Made by a program: the position numbers and the translations under genes
Shown here: positions 17,565 to 27,446 of the stretch, piece after piece
Position numbering within the stretch: the stretch's first letter is position 1
How the letters are laid out: every line of letters starts with the position of its first letter
The notes under the pieces: model-generated
Told to the model about the DNA's origin: nothing
What the model saw: the letters and a program-made list of their open reading frames with translations, nothing else
Databases searched by the model: none
Assembly: GCF_002356115.1 (NCBI RefSeq)
Contig: NZ_AP014836.1
Span: forward strand, 496,001 to 560,000
DNA: 64,000 bases
DNA from: Candidatus Nitrosoglobus terrae
Lineage (GTDB): Bacteria; Pseudomonadota; Gammaproteobacteria; Nitrosococcales; Nitrosococcaceae
Direction: 5' to 3'

Positions 17565-17813
17565 ATGCTCTATTGAGGATCACTTCTTGCCTCTGGAAGC
17601 AGTTTTATCGAATTATGGCTTAGAGATTCTGAGAAACTATGGGTTCGCTTTATTCGATATGAAGCTATATTGCCTAGCTTCACAGACTCCCTGAAATGAA
17701 AGTCCATACATTTCGCTGAAAGGGAAAACTATCAGCAGCTTGCTGCCTGTATTACTGAAATGCTAAGCGATCTGGACAAACTTAAGGCATTTTACCCCTA
17801 TCTTAAGAAATAG
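17565..17813 (+). pseudogene. Degenerate ORF of unknown origin
   Basis: One frame runs from after a TGA at about 17565 to the stop at 17811-17813 with a single internal TGA near 17697. Segments such as FIELWLRDSEKLWVRFIRYE and AACITEMLSDLDKLKAFYPY look protein-like. There is no start codon with a ribosome-binding site. I do not recognise the family. It is probably the broken 3' end of an old gene. The rest of the 17287-17938 gap shows nothing else. Confidence 0.3.
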
Positions 17814-17938
17814 CTTTTATTGATTAGTGAAGTCATTAGTGTGATCTAAATCACAATTCTGTTAATTATAGCTATTTTTCTATAGTGAAGTGGTTTAAAA
17901 ATATAGCTGCGAGACCATACTTTTAGGAGAATTTACAT

Positions 17939-18268
17939 ATGGCAGCTTCAACTTTCTAGTGGGCACTAAGAGCTTTTCAACAACATGGTAATCTTTGGAT
18001 TGAATGGAGCACAACCGCTCCATTTAGAGCACAACAAGGGCAAATTTCTGTCTATAAAGGCACTACTTTTCCGCCCAATCCACAAAATGATAGGGTAGCA
18101 TGGTCGTGGGATAATGAGCATAAACCATTATGGGATACAGGTCAGCGTTGGGGATCAGACTGGTGTATTGCATGGATAGCACAAGCAAGCCCCAATGGCC
18201 CATATGTGTACGTTACCTCACTAATAACAGCCGGTATGTCTAATCCGAGCCTTAACGTTTGCGAATAA
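17939..18268 (+). pseudogene. Small Trp-rich ORF interrupted by an amber codon
   Basis: A strong ribosome-binding site (AGGAGA at 17925-17930) precedes ATG at 17939. The frame stays open to TAA at 18266-18268 except for TAG at codon 7 (17957-17959). The remaining 103 codons look fully coding. They are rich in Trp and Gly, for example VAWSWDNEHKPLWDTGQRWG, and end in NVCE. No in-frame start follows the TAG until close to the end. I do not recognise the family; the composition suggests a small beta-rich, possibly carbohydrate- or membrane-binding protein. It is most simply a very recent pseudogene, but readthrough or a sequencing error would restore a 109-residue product. Confidence 0.55.
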
Positions 18269-18308
18269 GGCAAATTCTTCTACGGGGTAAGCCCGTATAG
18301 CTAAAAGT

Positions 18309-18356
18309 GCAGCCAGTAGGTTGGGGCTAGTAAGCTCACCAAAACTTACTGGCTGC
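18309..18356. terminator. Long hairpin after the amber-interrupted ORF
   Basis: A 10-bp perfect stem (18309-18318 with 18347-18356), with partial pairing continuing inward, lies 40 bases after the stop. No T-run follows, so it may be a factor-dependent terminator or an RNA-stability hairpin. Confidence 0.4.
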
Positions 18357-18463
18357 GTCCTATCTAGCAATAGGGTACCTAAACCGTATTGGATTGTAAG
18401 GTAAGAGGAAAAACACTTTCTTAATAATCTCTATAATAAAAAAGCGAGCTTTTAGAATATAAC

Positions 18464-19642
18464 ATGAAGATATCAACGCTTATTTTCACCATATTCATAT
18501 TTACAGTGGTTGCTATTGTCGCGCAGGCTTATACTACTCCAGACCCTAGCACCGTAATCGTCTCTGTTCCAGCACGGGCAGGAACTGTCGATGGTACTAC
18601 CAAGAATTCCGATGAGTTTATCTGGAATCTATTCACTCAGTTCACAGCACCAGTACCCAAATTATCCTTGCCTCGGGTGGTATTCGAGACTTGGGCTTCC
18701 GACGCAGATGTTTTTTCTACCTCACCCCTTTGGCCTAAACCGGATGCGCCCAGAAAATTCCATGGAAGCCTTCTTGCTTCTATAACGACCTCTTTTCATA
18801 GCTCAATCGATGTTCCTTGTGCGACTCCTGGAAATGCTGCAGTAGGTGGATTCCCCATCGAGGGTACACCAACGCCCTGCATCTCCGAAGAGACAAAGCG
18901 TAATCGCCCGCAATTCGACTATATTATTAATAATAACCTGAATACCAAGGTTGGATTAACAGCCGCCTTCAAGAAAGATTTTAAAGTGACTATGCCTACG
19001 TCAGCCATCTCTGTGAAGGGTGACTGGATTCCAGTGCAGACTATCCTTCAATGGATCCCTGAGCTGAATAGTATTAAAAACATTAGGAAACTCTACTACA
19101 CTACCATTTCTAATTCTGTGGAGTATGGTCTCGTAGCGCTTCACGTGAGCAGTCGACAGACCCCTAACTGGGTTTGGGGAACCTTTGAACACCAGATGAA
19201 TCCGGGTCGCTGCGACTATATTGGATGTTTCGATACCTTTGGCAGCACGGTTCCCACAGTCTATCCCAACAAGGTTACGCCTAATACCCAATATGGCACC
19301 TGCCTGAAGACGGAACAATTGAAAGCCTTGATGGCTAAGATGAACCTATCACCAGTATGGGAGAATTACTGCCTAAAATCCACCCAAGTAGATTATAGCG
19401 CCCCTGATGGTACACCCTATGTACTTGGCAACTCAGTTATTGAGGGGATTACCGGCAACGGAACTGTTGCTGCTTCGTCCTGTATTGCCTGTCACGTTTA
19501 CGCCTCATTTGGGCCTAGCGGCGTACCAAAATCTACTGTAAAGGCTATGCTTCCCTTTAACCCCATAGGAGCTCCTACCCCTGGCGTGCTCGATGGGTCA
19601 TTGCAATTTGATTTCATGTGGGGAGTCTTGCTAGCACCATAA
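18464..19642 (+). CDS. Secreted monohaem c-type cytochrome-like protein, unknown function
   Basis: This 392-residue protein has a signal peptide cleaved around residue 22 (VVAIVAQA) and a single haem site CIACH near residue 344. Before it lies a long domain without recognised motifs except several cysteines, including NPGRCDYIGCFD and two others that may form disulfides. A c-type haem near the C-terminus of a large periplasmic domain is seen in several unassigned families of proteobacterial cytochromes. It might be a redox enzyme or electron carrier in the periplasm of this chemolithotroph; that is inference. It stands alone, with a terminator at 19775-19802. Confidence 0.7.
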   Translation: MKISTLIFTIFIFTVVAIVAQAYTTPDPSTVIVSVPARAGTVDGTTKNSDEFIWNLFTQFTAPVPKLSLPRVVFETWASDADVFSTSPLWPKPDAPRKFHGSLLASITTSFHSSIDVPCATPGNAAVGGFPIEGTPTPCISEETKRNRPQFDYIINNNLNTKVGLTAAFKKDFKVTMPTSAISVKGDWIPVQTILQWIPELNSIKNIRKLYYTTISNSVEYGLVALHVSSRQTPNWVWGTFEHQMNPGRCDYIGCFDTFGSTVPTVYPNKVTPNTQYGTCLKTEQLKALMAKMNLSPVWENYCLKSTQVDYSAPDGTPYVLGNSVIEGITGNGTVAASSCIACHVYASFGPSGVPKSTVKAMLPFNPIGAPTPGVLDGSLQFDFMWGVLLAP

Positions 19643-19774
19643 CCTCCTGCTCCTGTGAAATCGATTACCAAGAAGGTTGGAAGCTCCGCTATTCTAGGCA
19701 TTGCAAGAAGATAGCTTACGTTAAAGTTTTAACTGGATGACAGTTTACCCTTTATAAATAATAAAGATAAAGAC

Positions 19775-19802
19775 AAAAAGCCCCTTATCTTAGGGGCTTT
19801 TT
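19775..19802 (+). terminator. Rho-independent terminator
   Basis: An 11-bp stem AAAAAGCCCCT (19775-19785) pairs with 19792-19802 and ends in a T-run. It terminates the monohaem protein gene. Confidence 0.85.
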
Positions 19803-20010
19803 ATTAACCTTCATAAATCTAGGGGTGATAGCAGCCAAAAAGAGAGATTTGGTCGAATTCCTTAAGTCCTTGTAGACGAAATGTCTATTGTAATGGGTGT
19901 ATTATTCAGCTCAGATAAAGAAAGGTAAGGTAGATATGAAAGAGTCTGTAAAGTTAGTATAGGCTCTTTCTATTAAGGGGATGCTACATTTGGGTTATAG
20001 AGGAGCTTCT

Positions 20011-23000
20011 ATGGTGGATAGATATATTTTAATTGAAGGGGCTCGCCAGAATAATCTAAAAAATCTTAACCTACAGCTACCCCTTAATGAGCTGATTGTA
20101 ATTACTGGGGTGAGCGGTTCTGGGAAGTCTTCCTTAGCTTTTGACACCATTTATGCCGAAGGTCAGCGGCGCTATGTAGAGACCTTTTCCCCTTACGCTC
20201 GGCAGTTTCTAGATCGTATGGATAAGCCCCAAGTAGATCGCATCGAAGGGATTCCGCCAGCTATTGCTATTGATCAAGTCAACCCCGTGCGTACTTCTCG
20301 CTCCACCGTGGGCACTATGACGGAGCTTAATGATCATCTAAAATTGCTTTTTGCTCGGGCCGCTCAGCTTTATTGTCGTAACTGTGGTCAACCGGTTCAG
20401 AAAGATACGCCTAATAGTATTTACCAACAGTTATTAGCGCAATATCAGGATCGCCCTAATAAAACTCGGGTTTTAATTACCTTTGAGGTAGTTATTCCCG
20501 ATAATTTTTCTGCACAAGAAATCAAAGGCTTATTGTTTAAGCAAGGCTATACCCGTATCCATTATCAGACGGATCAAATTTTAGAAATTATTCAAGATCG
20601 AGTACCCATCGTTGTTGATCAACAGGCTCGCATTATCGAAGCTCTGGAAATTGCTTTAAAGCATGGTCGAGATCGCCTTACAGTGTATCCTTTGGATGAA
20701 GAGCGTAAACCTCACTCGCCTCAGCGTTTTTCTGCTAACTTTCATTGTCCCCATTGCGATATTCCTTACCAAGAACCTGTTCCCCATCAGTTTTCCTTTA
20801 ACTCTCCCCTAGGCGCTTGTGAGACTTGCCGAGGGTTTGGCCGAATTATCGGCATTGATGAGGGCTTAGTTATTCCTGATACCCAGAAAACCTTAGCGGA
20901 GGGGGCGATTAAACCTTGGCAGACTGCCAGCTATCAGGAATGTCAGGAAGATTTAATCCGCTTTGCTAATGGGTGTGGCATGCCCATTGATCGGCCTTGG
21001 CAGGATTTAACCCCCGATCAGCAGCGTTGGGTGTTGGAGGGAGAGGGCGCGTGGGAAGATAACCAATGGTACGGAGTGAAGCGGTTCTTTAGCTGGTTGG
21101 AAAGTAAAAGCTATAAGATGCATATTCGGGTGCTGTTGTCTAAATATCGAGCTTACCATCCTTGTCCGGTTTGCCAAGGAGCGCGGCTTAAACCTGAAGC
21201 TTTGCTGTGGCGGTTAGGCACAAAAGCTGATGCAGATTGGGTATTACCAGAGACAAAGCACTTCAAACCTGAATGGGAAGCTCTGCCGGGGCTGACCCTT
21301 CAGGATGTGGTGTTGTTACCTATTGCCCGTTGCCAGCAATTTTTCCAGCAGCTTAAATTACCTGCTCCTTTAGATGAGGCGACTGAGCTGTTATTAAGTG
21401 AAATTCGGACGCGCTTGGATTATCTCGTAGAAGTGGGGCTAGGTTATCTCACCTTAGATCGGCAATCCCGTACTTTAAGTGGTGGTGAGGTGCAGCGGAT
21501 TAATTTAACGACTGCGCTGGGGACTTCCCTCGTCAATACCCTATTTGTCTTGGATGAGCCAAGTATTGGCCTTCACCCTCGAGATATGGCACGAATTATT
21601 CGGATTTTACAGCGACTGCGGGATGCGGGGAATTCTTTGCTGGTGGTTGAGCATGATCCTCAAGTCATGCTGGCTGCTGATCGGATCTTAGATTTAGGCC
21701 TAGGCCCAGGGGAACACGGTGGAAATTTGGTGTTTTTTGGCTCCCCTCATGAATTACCGACCCATCATTCCCTGACAGCCCAGTATTTAACAGGGAAAAA
21801 ACAGATTATCAATTCATCTGTTATGGTGGCAAAGTCGGTAGCCAGTGCTTACTTTGAGATTCTTGGCGCCAGTGCCCATAATCTTAAGCAGATTAATGTT
21901 CGTTTTCCTTTAAATCGCTTGGTGTGTGTTACGGGCGTGAGCGGCTCTGGTAAATCTACCTTAGTGCAAGAAGTGCTTTATAAAGGTTGGTGCAAATTAA
22001 AAGGCAAGCCCACAGAAACCCCTGGTGCTTATCAGGCGTTGAAGGGTCACGAGCTTATTCAAGATGTGGTGCTGGTGGATCAATCTCCTATTGGGAAAAC
22101 CACCCGTTCTAATCCGGCGAGCTATGTCGGTGCCCTTGAGTCATTCCGTAAGGCGTTTGCCAATGAGCCGTTAGCCCGAGAAAGGGGTTATACAGCAGGG
22201 ACTTTTAGCTTTAATAATGGTGCGGGGCGTTGCCCTACTTGCAATGGTAATGGCTTTGAGCAGGTGGAGATGCAGTTTTTAAGTGATGTGTATCTTCGTT
22301 GCCCGGACTGTAATGGCCAGCGTTATCGACTAGAGATACTGGAGGTTAAGCTGCGCCCTTCTGGGGATAATCTCGGTAAATCCATCGCTGAAGTATTAGA
22401 TTTGACTGTGACTGAAGCAGCGACTTTTTTTACTGATTACCCTGAAATATTACGGAAAATCGAGCCGCTTCAGGCAGTAGGGCTAGGTTACATGAAATTG
22501 GGGCAGCCAGTGCCTACTTTAAGTGGTGGCGAGGCCCAGCGGCTTAAATTGGCGGGGTATTTAAGGAAAGCGCAAGCCTATAAAAAAGAAAAGACCGGGA
22601 TTTTATTTTTATTTGATGAGCCGACTACCGGCCTGCATTTTGAGGATATTACCGTTTTACTTCAGGCTTTCCGTCAATTGTTGGCCGCGGGTCATTCTTT
22701 GGTAGTGATTGAACATCATTTGGATTTGATCCAGGGGGCAGATTGGATTATTGATTTAGGGTCTGAAGGGGGTGAGGCTGGGGGGGAGGTAATTTGTAGC
22801 GGCTCTCCTGATGAGGTGATGCAATGTGAGCGCAGTCATACGGGTTTGGCACTACGAAATCATCAACAGTCTACCTTTGCTGGGGTGGCTGAACCGGTTT
22901 TAGCCTATAGGGAGGAGGTAAAGGGAGAAAACTTAGTGATTAGTATCCATAATGCCAGGGAGCATAATTTAAAAGGCATTGATCTGGAGATTCCCCGCGA

Positions 23001-25539
23001 GAAAATGACCGTAATTACCGGAGTTTCCGGTTCCGGTAAAAGCACGGTGGCGTTTGATATTCTCTTTGCAGAAGGTCAGCGGCGCTATTTAGAATCGCTA
23101 AATGCCTATGCTCGGCAGTTTGTGCAGCCAGCAGCTCGCCCTGACATCGACGCTGTTTTTGGGATTCCTCCCACGGTGGCTATTGAGCAGCGTATCAGCC
23201 GTGGAGGTCTGAAAAGTACCGTAGCTACGCTGACTGAGATTTACCATTTCCTACGATTGTTATTTGTAAAGCTGGGCCAGCAGTATTGCCCCGATTGCCA
23301 AATTCCCATTGAAGCGCAAACCTTGGAAATGATCCAAGCGCAACTGTTGCGAGATCATCGAGGTCGTCGCTTGCGGGTATTGGCTCCTTTAGTGGTAGCT
23401 CGTAAAGGTTATTATACTGATCTTGTTCAATGGGCTAGCAGGAAAGGATTTACCCATTTGCGAGTGGATGGTGATCTGGTAGCTACTAATAATTGGCCGC
23501 GTCTTGATCGGTTTAAGGAGCATTCTATTGAGTTGCCAGTAGGGGAGATCGTCGTGTCCTCTAAAGCAGAAAAAGCAATATATACTTTGTTGGCGCAAGC
23601 TTTAGATTTAGGCCAAGGTAGGGTTGAGCTACTACCAGTAAACCCAAGATCTTTACCCGATCAAGAAAAAATGATCTATTCTACCAAACGCGTTTGCCTA
23701 AATTGCCATCGTAACTTTATCGATCTTGATCCCCGTTTGTTTTCTTTTAATTCTAAGCATGGTTGGTGTCTTCATTGTTATGGTACGGGTCAGCAATTGC
23801 CTAATGCTGATGATATTTCTGATGAGGAGGGGCAAGCGCAGGTCAGACAGCTAGAAAATACTGATCCCTGCCCCGTTTGCCATGGCCAACGATTACGCCC
23901 TGAAGCTTTAGCGGTACGGTTCCAAAATCGAGGTATTACTGAATTTACCCGGATGTCGGTCATGGAAGCAGAGATGGTATTTCATTCATTAAAGCTACTG
24001 GGACGTGAGGCTGAAATTGCCCGAGATATCTTGCCTGAGTTGCGGTCACGGCTGAAATTCTTAAAAGAAGTAGGCTTATCTTACCTAGCTCTAGATCGGG
24101 CTGCCTCTACCCTAAGTGGGGGTGAATCCCAGCGTATTCGTTTAGCCGCCCAGCTCGGATCTAACCTGCGAGGGGTGTGCTATATCTTGGATGAGCCGAC
24201 CATTGGCCTTCATCCTCGGGATAATCAAATGCTGCTGAAGACATTAACACAGCTAGGACACAAGGGAAATACCATTATTGTGGTCGAGCACGATGAGGAA
24301 ACTATTCGCCGTGCTGACTATGTCATTGATCTAGGGCCAGGGGCGGGGATAAATGGGGGGCAGGTGGTCGCGGTAGGAGATGTAGCTACATTACTCAACC
24401 ATCCAGAGTCAGTCACAGGTCATTGCCTAGCTCATCCTCTAGTCCATCCAGTTAGAAAAAGACGACGATCCCATTTTTCTGAACATCTGCTTGAGATTCA
24501 GGGAGCTTTTCTTCATAACTTAAAGCATTTTAATGTGAGTTTCCCGTTAGGATGCTTAATTGGGGTCACGGGCGTAAGCGGTAGTGGTAAGAGTACTTTA
24601 GTACGGCAGATACTATATAGAAATTTACGGCAATTATTGGCAGCAAGACCCAACGAGCAAGGTAAGCCTGATTTCAAGCTTGAAGGCTGTAAAAATCTTC
24701 GAGGCTGGGAAGTGATTAAGCGGGTGCTTGAGGTCGATCAAACTCCTATTGGTAAAACCCCCCGTTCTTGTCCTGCCACTTATGTTGGCTTTTGGGACGA
24801 GATCCGGCATCTTTTTTCCGAGACACCATCAGCTAAGATACGGGGTTATAAGCCTAGCCGGTTTTCCTTTAATGTTAAGGAAGGCCGCTGTCCAGCCTGT
24901 GAAGGGCAAGGGGTAAAGAAAATTGAAATGAGTTTTCTGCCCAATGTGATTATTCCCTGCGAGCTTTGTCATGGGAGTCGTTTTACGCCTGAGACATTAA
25001 TGATTCACTATAAGGAGAAAAACATTGGTGAAGTCTTGGCGATGAGCGTTGAGCAAGCCGCTGAATTTTTCTCTGCCCATAAAAAGATTTATCGGCCCTT
25101 GCAGCTACTCCAGGCCGTAGGTTTGAATTATCTAAGCTTAGGTCAACCTAGCCCCACTTTAAGTGGCGGAGAGGCGCAAAGGATTCGGCTAGTTGCCGAG
25201 CTGGCTAAAATAGGGACTACTGCCCATTATCATACCTTGTATATTTTAGATGAACCCACGATTGGGCTACATATGGCCGATGTGGCCAAGCTTATCCACG
25301 TGATCCAGCAGTTGGTGGAGGGCGGTAATACCGTCATTGTGATTGAGCACAACCTAGATGTGATTGCCGAGGTGGATTGGTTAATTGATCTAGGCTCAGA
25401 AGGGGGCGAAGGGGGCGGGGAGATTGTAGCGCAAGGCTCCCCTGAAGCCGTGGCTAAAACCCGATCCGGTTCCCATACCGCCAGATTTTTGGCACGATTT
25501 TTGAGGCGATCGGGTAAGCTATCTATCTATAGCCTCTAG
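20011..25539 (+). CDS. uvrA: Double-length UvrA (tandem UvrA fusion)
   Basis: This 1842-residue protein contains two complete UvrA units in one chain, whereas ordinary UvrA is about 940 residues. Four Walker A sites (GVSGSGKS) are seen, near residues 37, 647, 1010 and 1520. Each has an ABC signature: LSGGEVQRI, LSGGEAQRL, LSGGESQRI and LSGGEAQRI. Each also has a Walker B such as LDEPSIGLHP or FDEPTTGLHF. Each unit has its own zinc-binding cysteine clusters. UvrA normally dimerises to find bulky DNA damage, so this chain may act as a covalent dimer. Long UvrA proteins of this kind occur as second copies in some proteobacteria. ATG 20011 was chosen because GAGGAG lies 6 bases before it; ATG 19981 is less likely. 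Confidence 0.95.
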   Translation: MVDRYILIEGARQNNLKNLNLQLPLNELIVITGVSGSGKSSLAFDTIYAEGQRRYVETFSPYARQFLDRMDKPQVDRIEGIPPAIAIDQVNPVRTSRSTVGTMTELNDHLKLLFARAAQLYCRNCGQPVQKDTPNSIYQQLLAQYQDRPNKTRVLITFEVVIPDNFSAQEIKGLLFKQGYTRIHYQTDQILEIIQDRVPIVVDQQARIIEALEIALKHGRDRLTVYPLDEERKPHSPQRFSANFHCPHCDIPYQEPVPHQFSFNSPLGACETCRGFGRIIGIDEGLVIPDTQKTLAEGAIKPWQTASYQECQEDLIRFANGCGMPIDRPWQDLTPDQQRWVLEGEGAWEDNQWYGVKRFFSWLESKSYKMHIRVLLSKYRAYHPCPVCQGARLKPEALLWRLGTKADADWVLPETKHFKPEWEALPGLTLQDVVLLPIARCQQFFQQLKLPAPLDEATELLLSEIRTRLDYLVEVGLGYLTLDRQSRTLSGGEVQRINLTTALGTSLVNTLFVLDEPSIGLHPRDMARIIRILQRLRDAGNSLLVVEHDPQVMLAADRILDLGLGPGEHGGNLVFFGSPHELPTHHSLTAQYLTGKKQIINSSVMVAKSVASAYFEILGASAHNLKQINVRFPLNRLVCVTGVSGSGKSTLVQEVLYKGWCKLKGKPTETPGAYQALKGHELIQDVVLVDQSPIGKTTRSNPASYVGALESFRKAFANEPLARERGYTAGTFSFNNGAGRCPTCNGNGFEQVEMQFLSDVYLRCPDCNGQRYRLEILEVKLRPSGDNLGKSIAEVLDLTVTEAATFFTDYPEILRKIEPLQAVGLGYMKLGQPVPTLSGGEAQRLKLAGYLRKAQAYKKEKTGILFLFDEPTTGLHFEDITVLLQAFRQLLAAGHSLVVIEHHLDLIQGADWIIDLGSEGGEAGGEVICSGSPDEVMQCERSHTGLALRNHQQSTFAGVAEPVLAYREEVKGENLVISIHNAREHNLKGIDLEIPREKMTVITGVSGSGKSTVAFDILFAEGQRRYLESLNAYARQFVQPAARPDIDAVFGIPPTVAIEQRISRGGLKSTVATLTEIYHFLRLLFVKLGQQYCPDCQIPIEAQTLEMIQAQLLRDHRGRRLRVLAPLVVARKGYYTDLVQWASRKGFTHLRVDGDLVATNNWPRLDRFKEHSIELPVGEIVVSSKAEKAIYTLLAQALDLGQGRVELLPVNPRSLPDQEKMIYSTKRVCLNCHRNFIDLDPRLFSFNSKHGWCLHCYGTGQQLPNADDISDEEGQAQVRQLENTDPCPVCHGQRLRPEALAVRFQNRGITEFTRMSVMEAEMVFHSLKLLGREAEIARDILPELRSRLKFLKEVGLSYLALDRAASTLSGGESQRIRLAAQLGSNLRGVCYILDEPTIGLHPRDNQMLLKTLTQLGHKGNTIIVVEHDEETIRRADYVIDLGPGAGINGGQVVAVGDVATLLNHPESVTGHCLAHPLVHPVRKRRRSHFSEHLLEIQGAFLHNLKHFNVSFPLGCLIGVTGVSGSGKSTLVRQILYRNLRQLLAARPNEQGKPDFKLEGCKNLRGWEVIKRVLEVDQTPIGKTPRSCPATYVGFWDEIRHLFSETPSAKIRGYKPSRFSFNVKEGRCPACEGQGVKKIEMSFLPNVIIPCELCHGSRFTPETLMIHYKEKNIGEVLAMSVEQAAEFFSAHKKIYRPLQLLQAVGLNYLSLGQPSPTLSGGEAQRIRLVAELAKIGTTAHYHTLYILDEPTIGLHMADVAKLIHVIQQLVEGGNTVIVIEHNLDVIAEVDWLIDLGSEGGEGGGEIVAQGSPEAVAKTRSGSHTARFLARFLRRSGKLSIYSL

Positions 25540-25692
25540 TGAAATATAGCGTTGTAGGGGTTAAATTTTGATACTTACAATAAGCTTATGGCTAGAATCT
25601 TTGAGCCTTTGTAATCAATATAAATGGATCAATTACTGTAACTATCTAAAACAGTAAGCTACCGCAGTATCATACCAATTGCATTTATCTAC

Positions 25693-26751
25693 ATGGAATG
25701 GATTAAGCCTCAATACAGCAAAGGAGCTATTCGCAAAGCAGGAAAAGTTCTTGCTAGCGACCATCCCGACGATAAAAAAAGTATCGAATCGTTTGATGCG
25801 CTGTCTAATTGGCGATCCGCTCATGCCTACCCTATGCAAGCGATCCTTATCCTGCTAAGAAAGACAGCGGAAAAGATACTTGGTAACGAAGCGGAAAAAA
25901 TAAACAAAAATGTACTTGTTGCTCAACGATTAAAACGTGCGCCATCAATCGTACAAAAATTAAAGCGCGAATGTGGTATGCAATTAGACCGAATGGAAGA
26001 TATTGGTGGCTGCCGGGCAATCGTATCAACTCTAAGCCAAGTAAAGCAGTTATCAAGTGCATTAAGGCTGAGCAAAACTGTATATATTCTACATAGAGAA
26101 CGAAATTATATTGAAGAACCAAAACCATCTGGCTATCGCGGCATACATCTCATATACAAGTACGATGGTACAAAGACAGAATACAAAAATATTCCTATTG
26201 AAATACAAATACGTAGCAAAATCCAACATGCATGGGCTACAGCAGTTGAAGTAGCTGGAGTATTCACCAAGTCGGCACTAAAGGCCAGTCAAGGCTCCGA
26301 TGAGTGGCTTAAGTACTTCCAATACGCAAGTGCAGAGCTCGCTAGACTTGAAGGATGCTCACCAGATCCATGTTTCAACAGCATCGACATACGCAGTGAG
26401 CTTGAGTTGCTATCCACTACACTCAATGTGTATCATCAATTCGCTGCTTTCACCATAACCACAGAACGGATAACAAAAGAGACCAAAACCAAAAATAAAA
26501 ACAGCTTTTACCTGCTCACCCTAGATGTGCAAGCCAGCTAGGTAGCTATTAGAGAATTCAAAGAACCCCAAGAGGCATCGGACGAATATGCAAAGTTAGA
26601 AAAAAAATTCCACGAGGATAGCCTACATAATGTTGTGTTAGTCTCCACGTCGTCAATTAAGGCTCTAAAAAAGAGTTATCCCAACTATTTTGCAGACACC
26701 GCGCGATTCATCGCATATCTAAATCAGGCGAAAAACACCCTCACAAAATAG
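25693..26751 (+). pseudogene. RelA/SpoT-domain protein gene with internal amber codon
   Basis: The first 282 codons encode a RelA/SpoT nucleotidyltransferase domain. DRMEDIGGCRAIV, EEPKPSGYRGIHLIYKY and IPIEIQIRSKIQHAWATAVE are the expected motifs of (p)ppGpp or related pyrophosphate-transfer enzymes. There is no hydrolase, TGS or ACT domain. After TAG at 26539-26541 the same frame continues for 69 more codons to TAG at 26749-26751. It includes LVSTSSIKALKKSYPNYFAD, which matches the usual C-terminal part of this family as I remember it. So the gene was about 352 residues and a CAG or similar codon became TAG. The truncated product keeps the catalytic domain and may still work. Stand-alone family members include toxins and defence proteins. 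Confidence 0.75.
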
Positions 26752-26912
26752 ACAAAAGTGGTAATAAACAGCGTCTTGTTTTGAATTTCCAGATTAAACC
26801 CAGTACCTGATGCTTGTGGATTCCACCACTAGCCGCTCTCCGGAGTCAGGGCGTAAGCGGGTTGAAGGAATAAGGGGGCGATAAAAATAAATATTTTGCA
26901 TGTAGTTTTCAT
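26724..26912 (-). pseudogene. Truncated secreted WWNP-motif protein
   Basis: On the minus strand an ATG at 26912 opens a signal peptide (MKTTCKIFIF then LFLQPAYA), followed by LTPESG, TAG, and WWNPQASGTGFNLEIQNK. The common form of this family reads SGWWWNP, so the TAG at 26829-26831 replaces a TGG. Homology stops at about 26757, immediately beyond the end of the RelA/SpoT gene, so that gene appears to have landed inside it. The rest of this protein was not found on the other side, between 25540 and 25692. Confidence 0.6.
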
Positions 26913-27446
26913 TGCTTTTTCTCGTATTATTGGCTATAAACAATTTATTTATCGGCTATGAAAAAACGTACTTAATTAAATATGGCCTCAAAAATAACCT
27001 CTGTCCTGTGAGCCCCTCCAAGTTTTAATGAGTACCCAATAAGCCATGGGGCTTGATAGGCATCCCCAGCTCTCCCTTACGGATCTTTATTTAAGCTGCA
27101 ATACGCTGCATTCTGCGCTAGATCTTATCTTTACCATCGAAATTTTTTCACTAGATAAAGACTTAGGGACGGTTCCCTGTGGATTTTTAGTTACAGTTGT
27201 ATGGGGTGTATACACAATACCTCCCTCCCTACCCTTGATGTAGTTTATCTTCCTGCCTGTTTCATAGATGAATTGGGCGTTAGCGGCTAGAAAGTAAAGT
27301 ACCTTTTAGCTTTGATATTGGGTTAAGAGATTGGATCTTAAATTAAATGAAAATATATAGTAATGTTAATAATTTAGATTATTTTAATCATTAAATTTAT
27401 AGATAATTATGAGTTAGATTTGGAACGCTTGATGGAGTTACTAAAA
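26913..27446 (+). other. Leader region of the first giant secreted protein
   Basis: No supported gene. From about 26950 this stretch is recognisably similar to 31673-32080, upstream of the second copy. Shared words include CTATGAAAAAA, CCAAGTTTTAAT and AACCATGGGGC/AGCCATGGGGC. It is therefore the ancestral upstream region of the duplicated unit, but it has diverged far more than the coding part. Promoters are probably here but I could not fix them. Confidence 0.5.

Noticed and set aside
27046-27243. Plus-strand frame of 65 codons in the leader of giant protein copy 1
   Set aside because: The homologous leader of copy 2 does not keep this frame, so it is not under protein selection.
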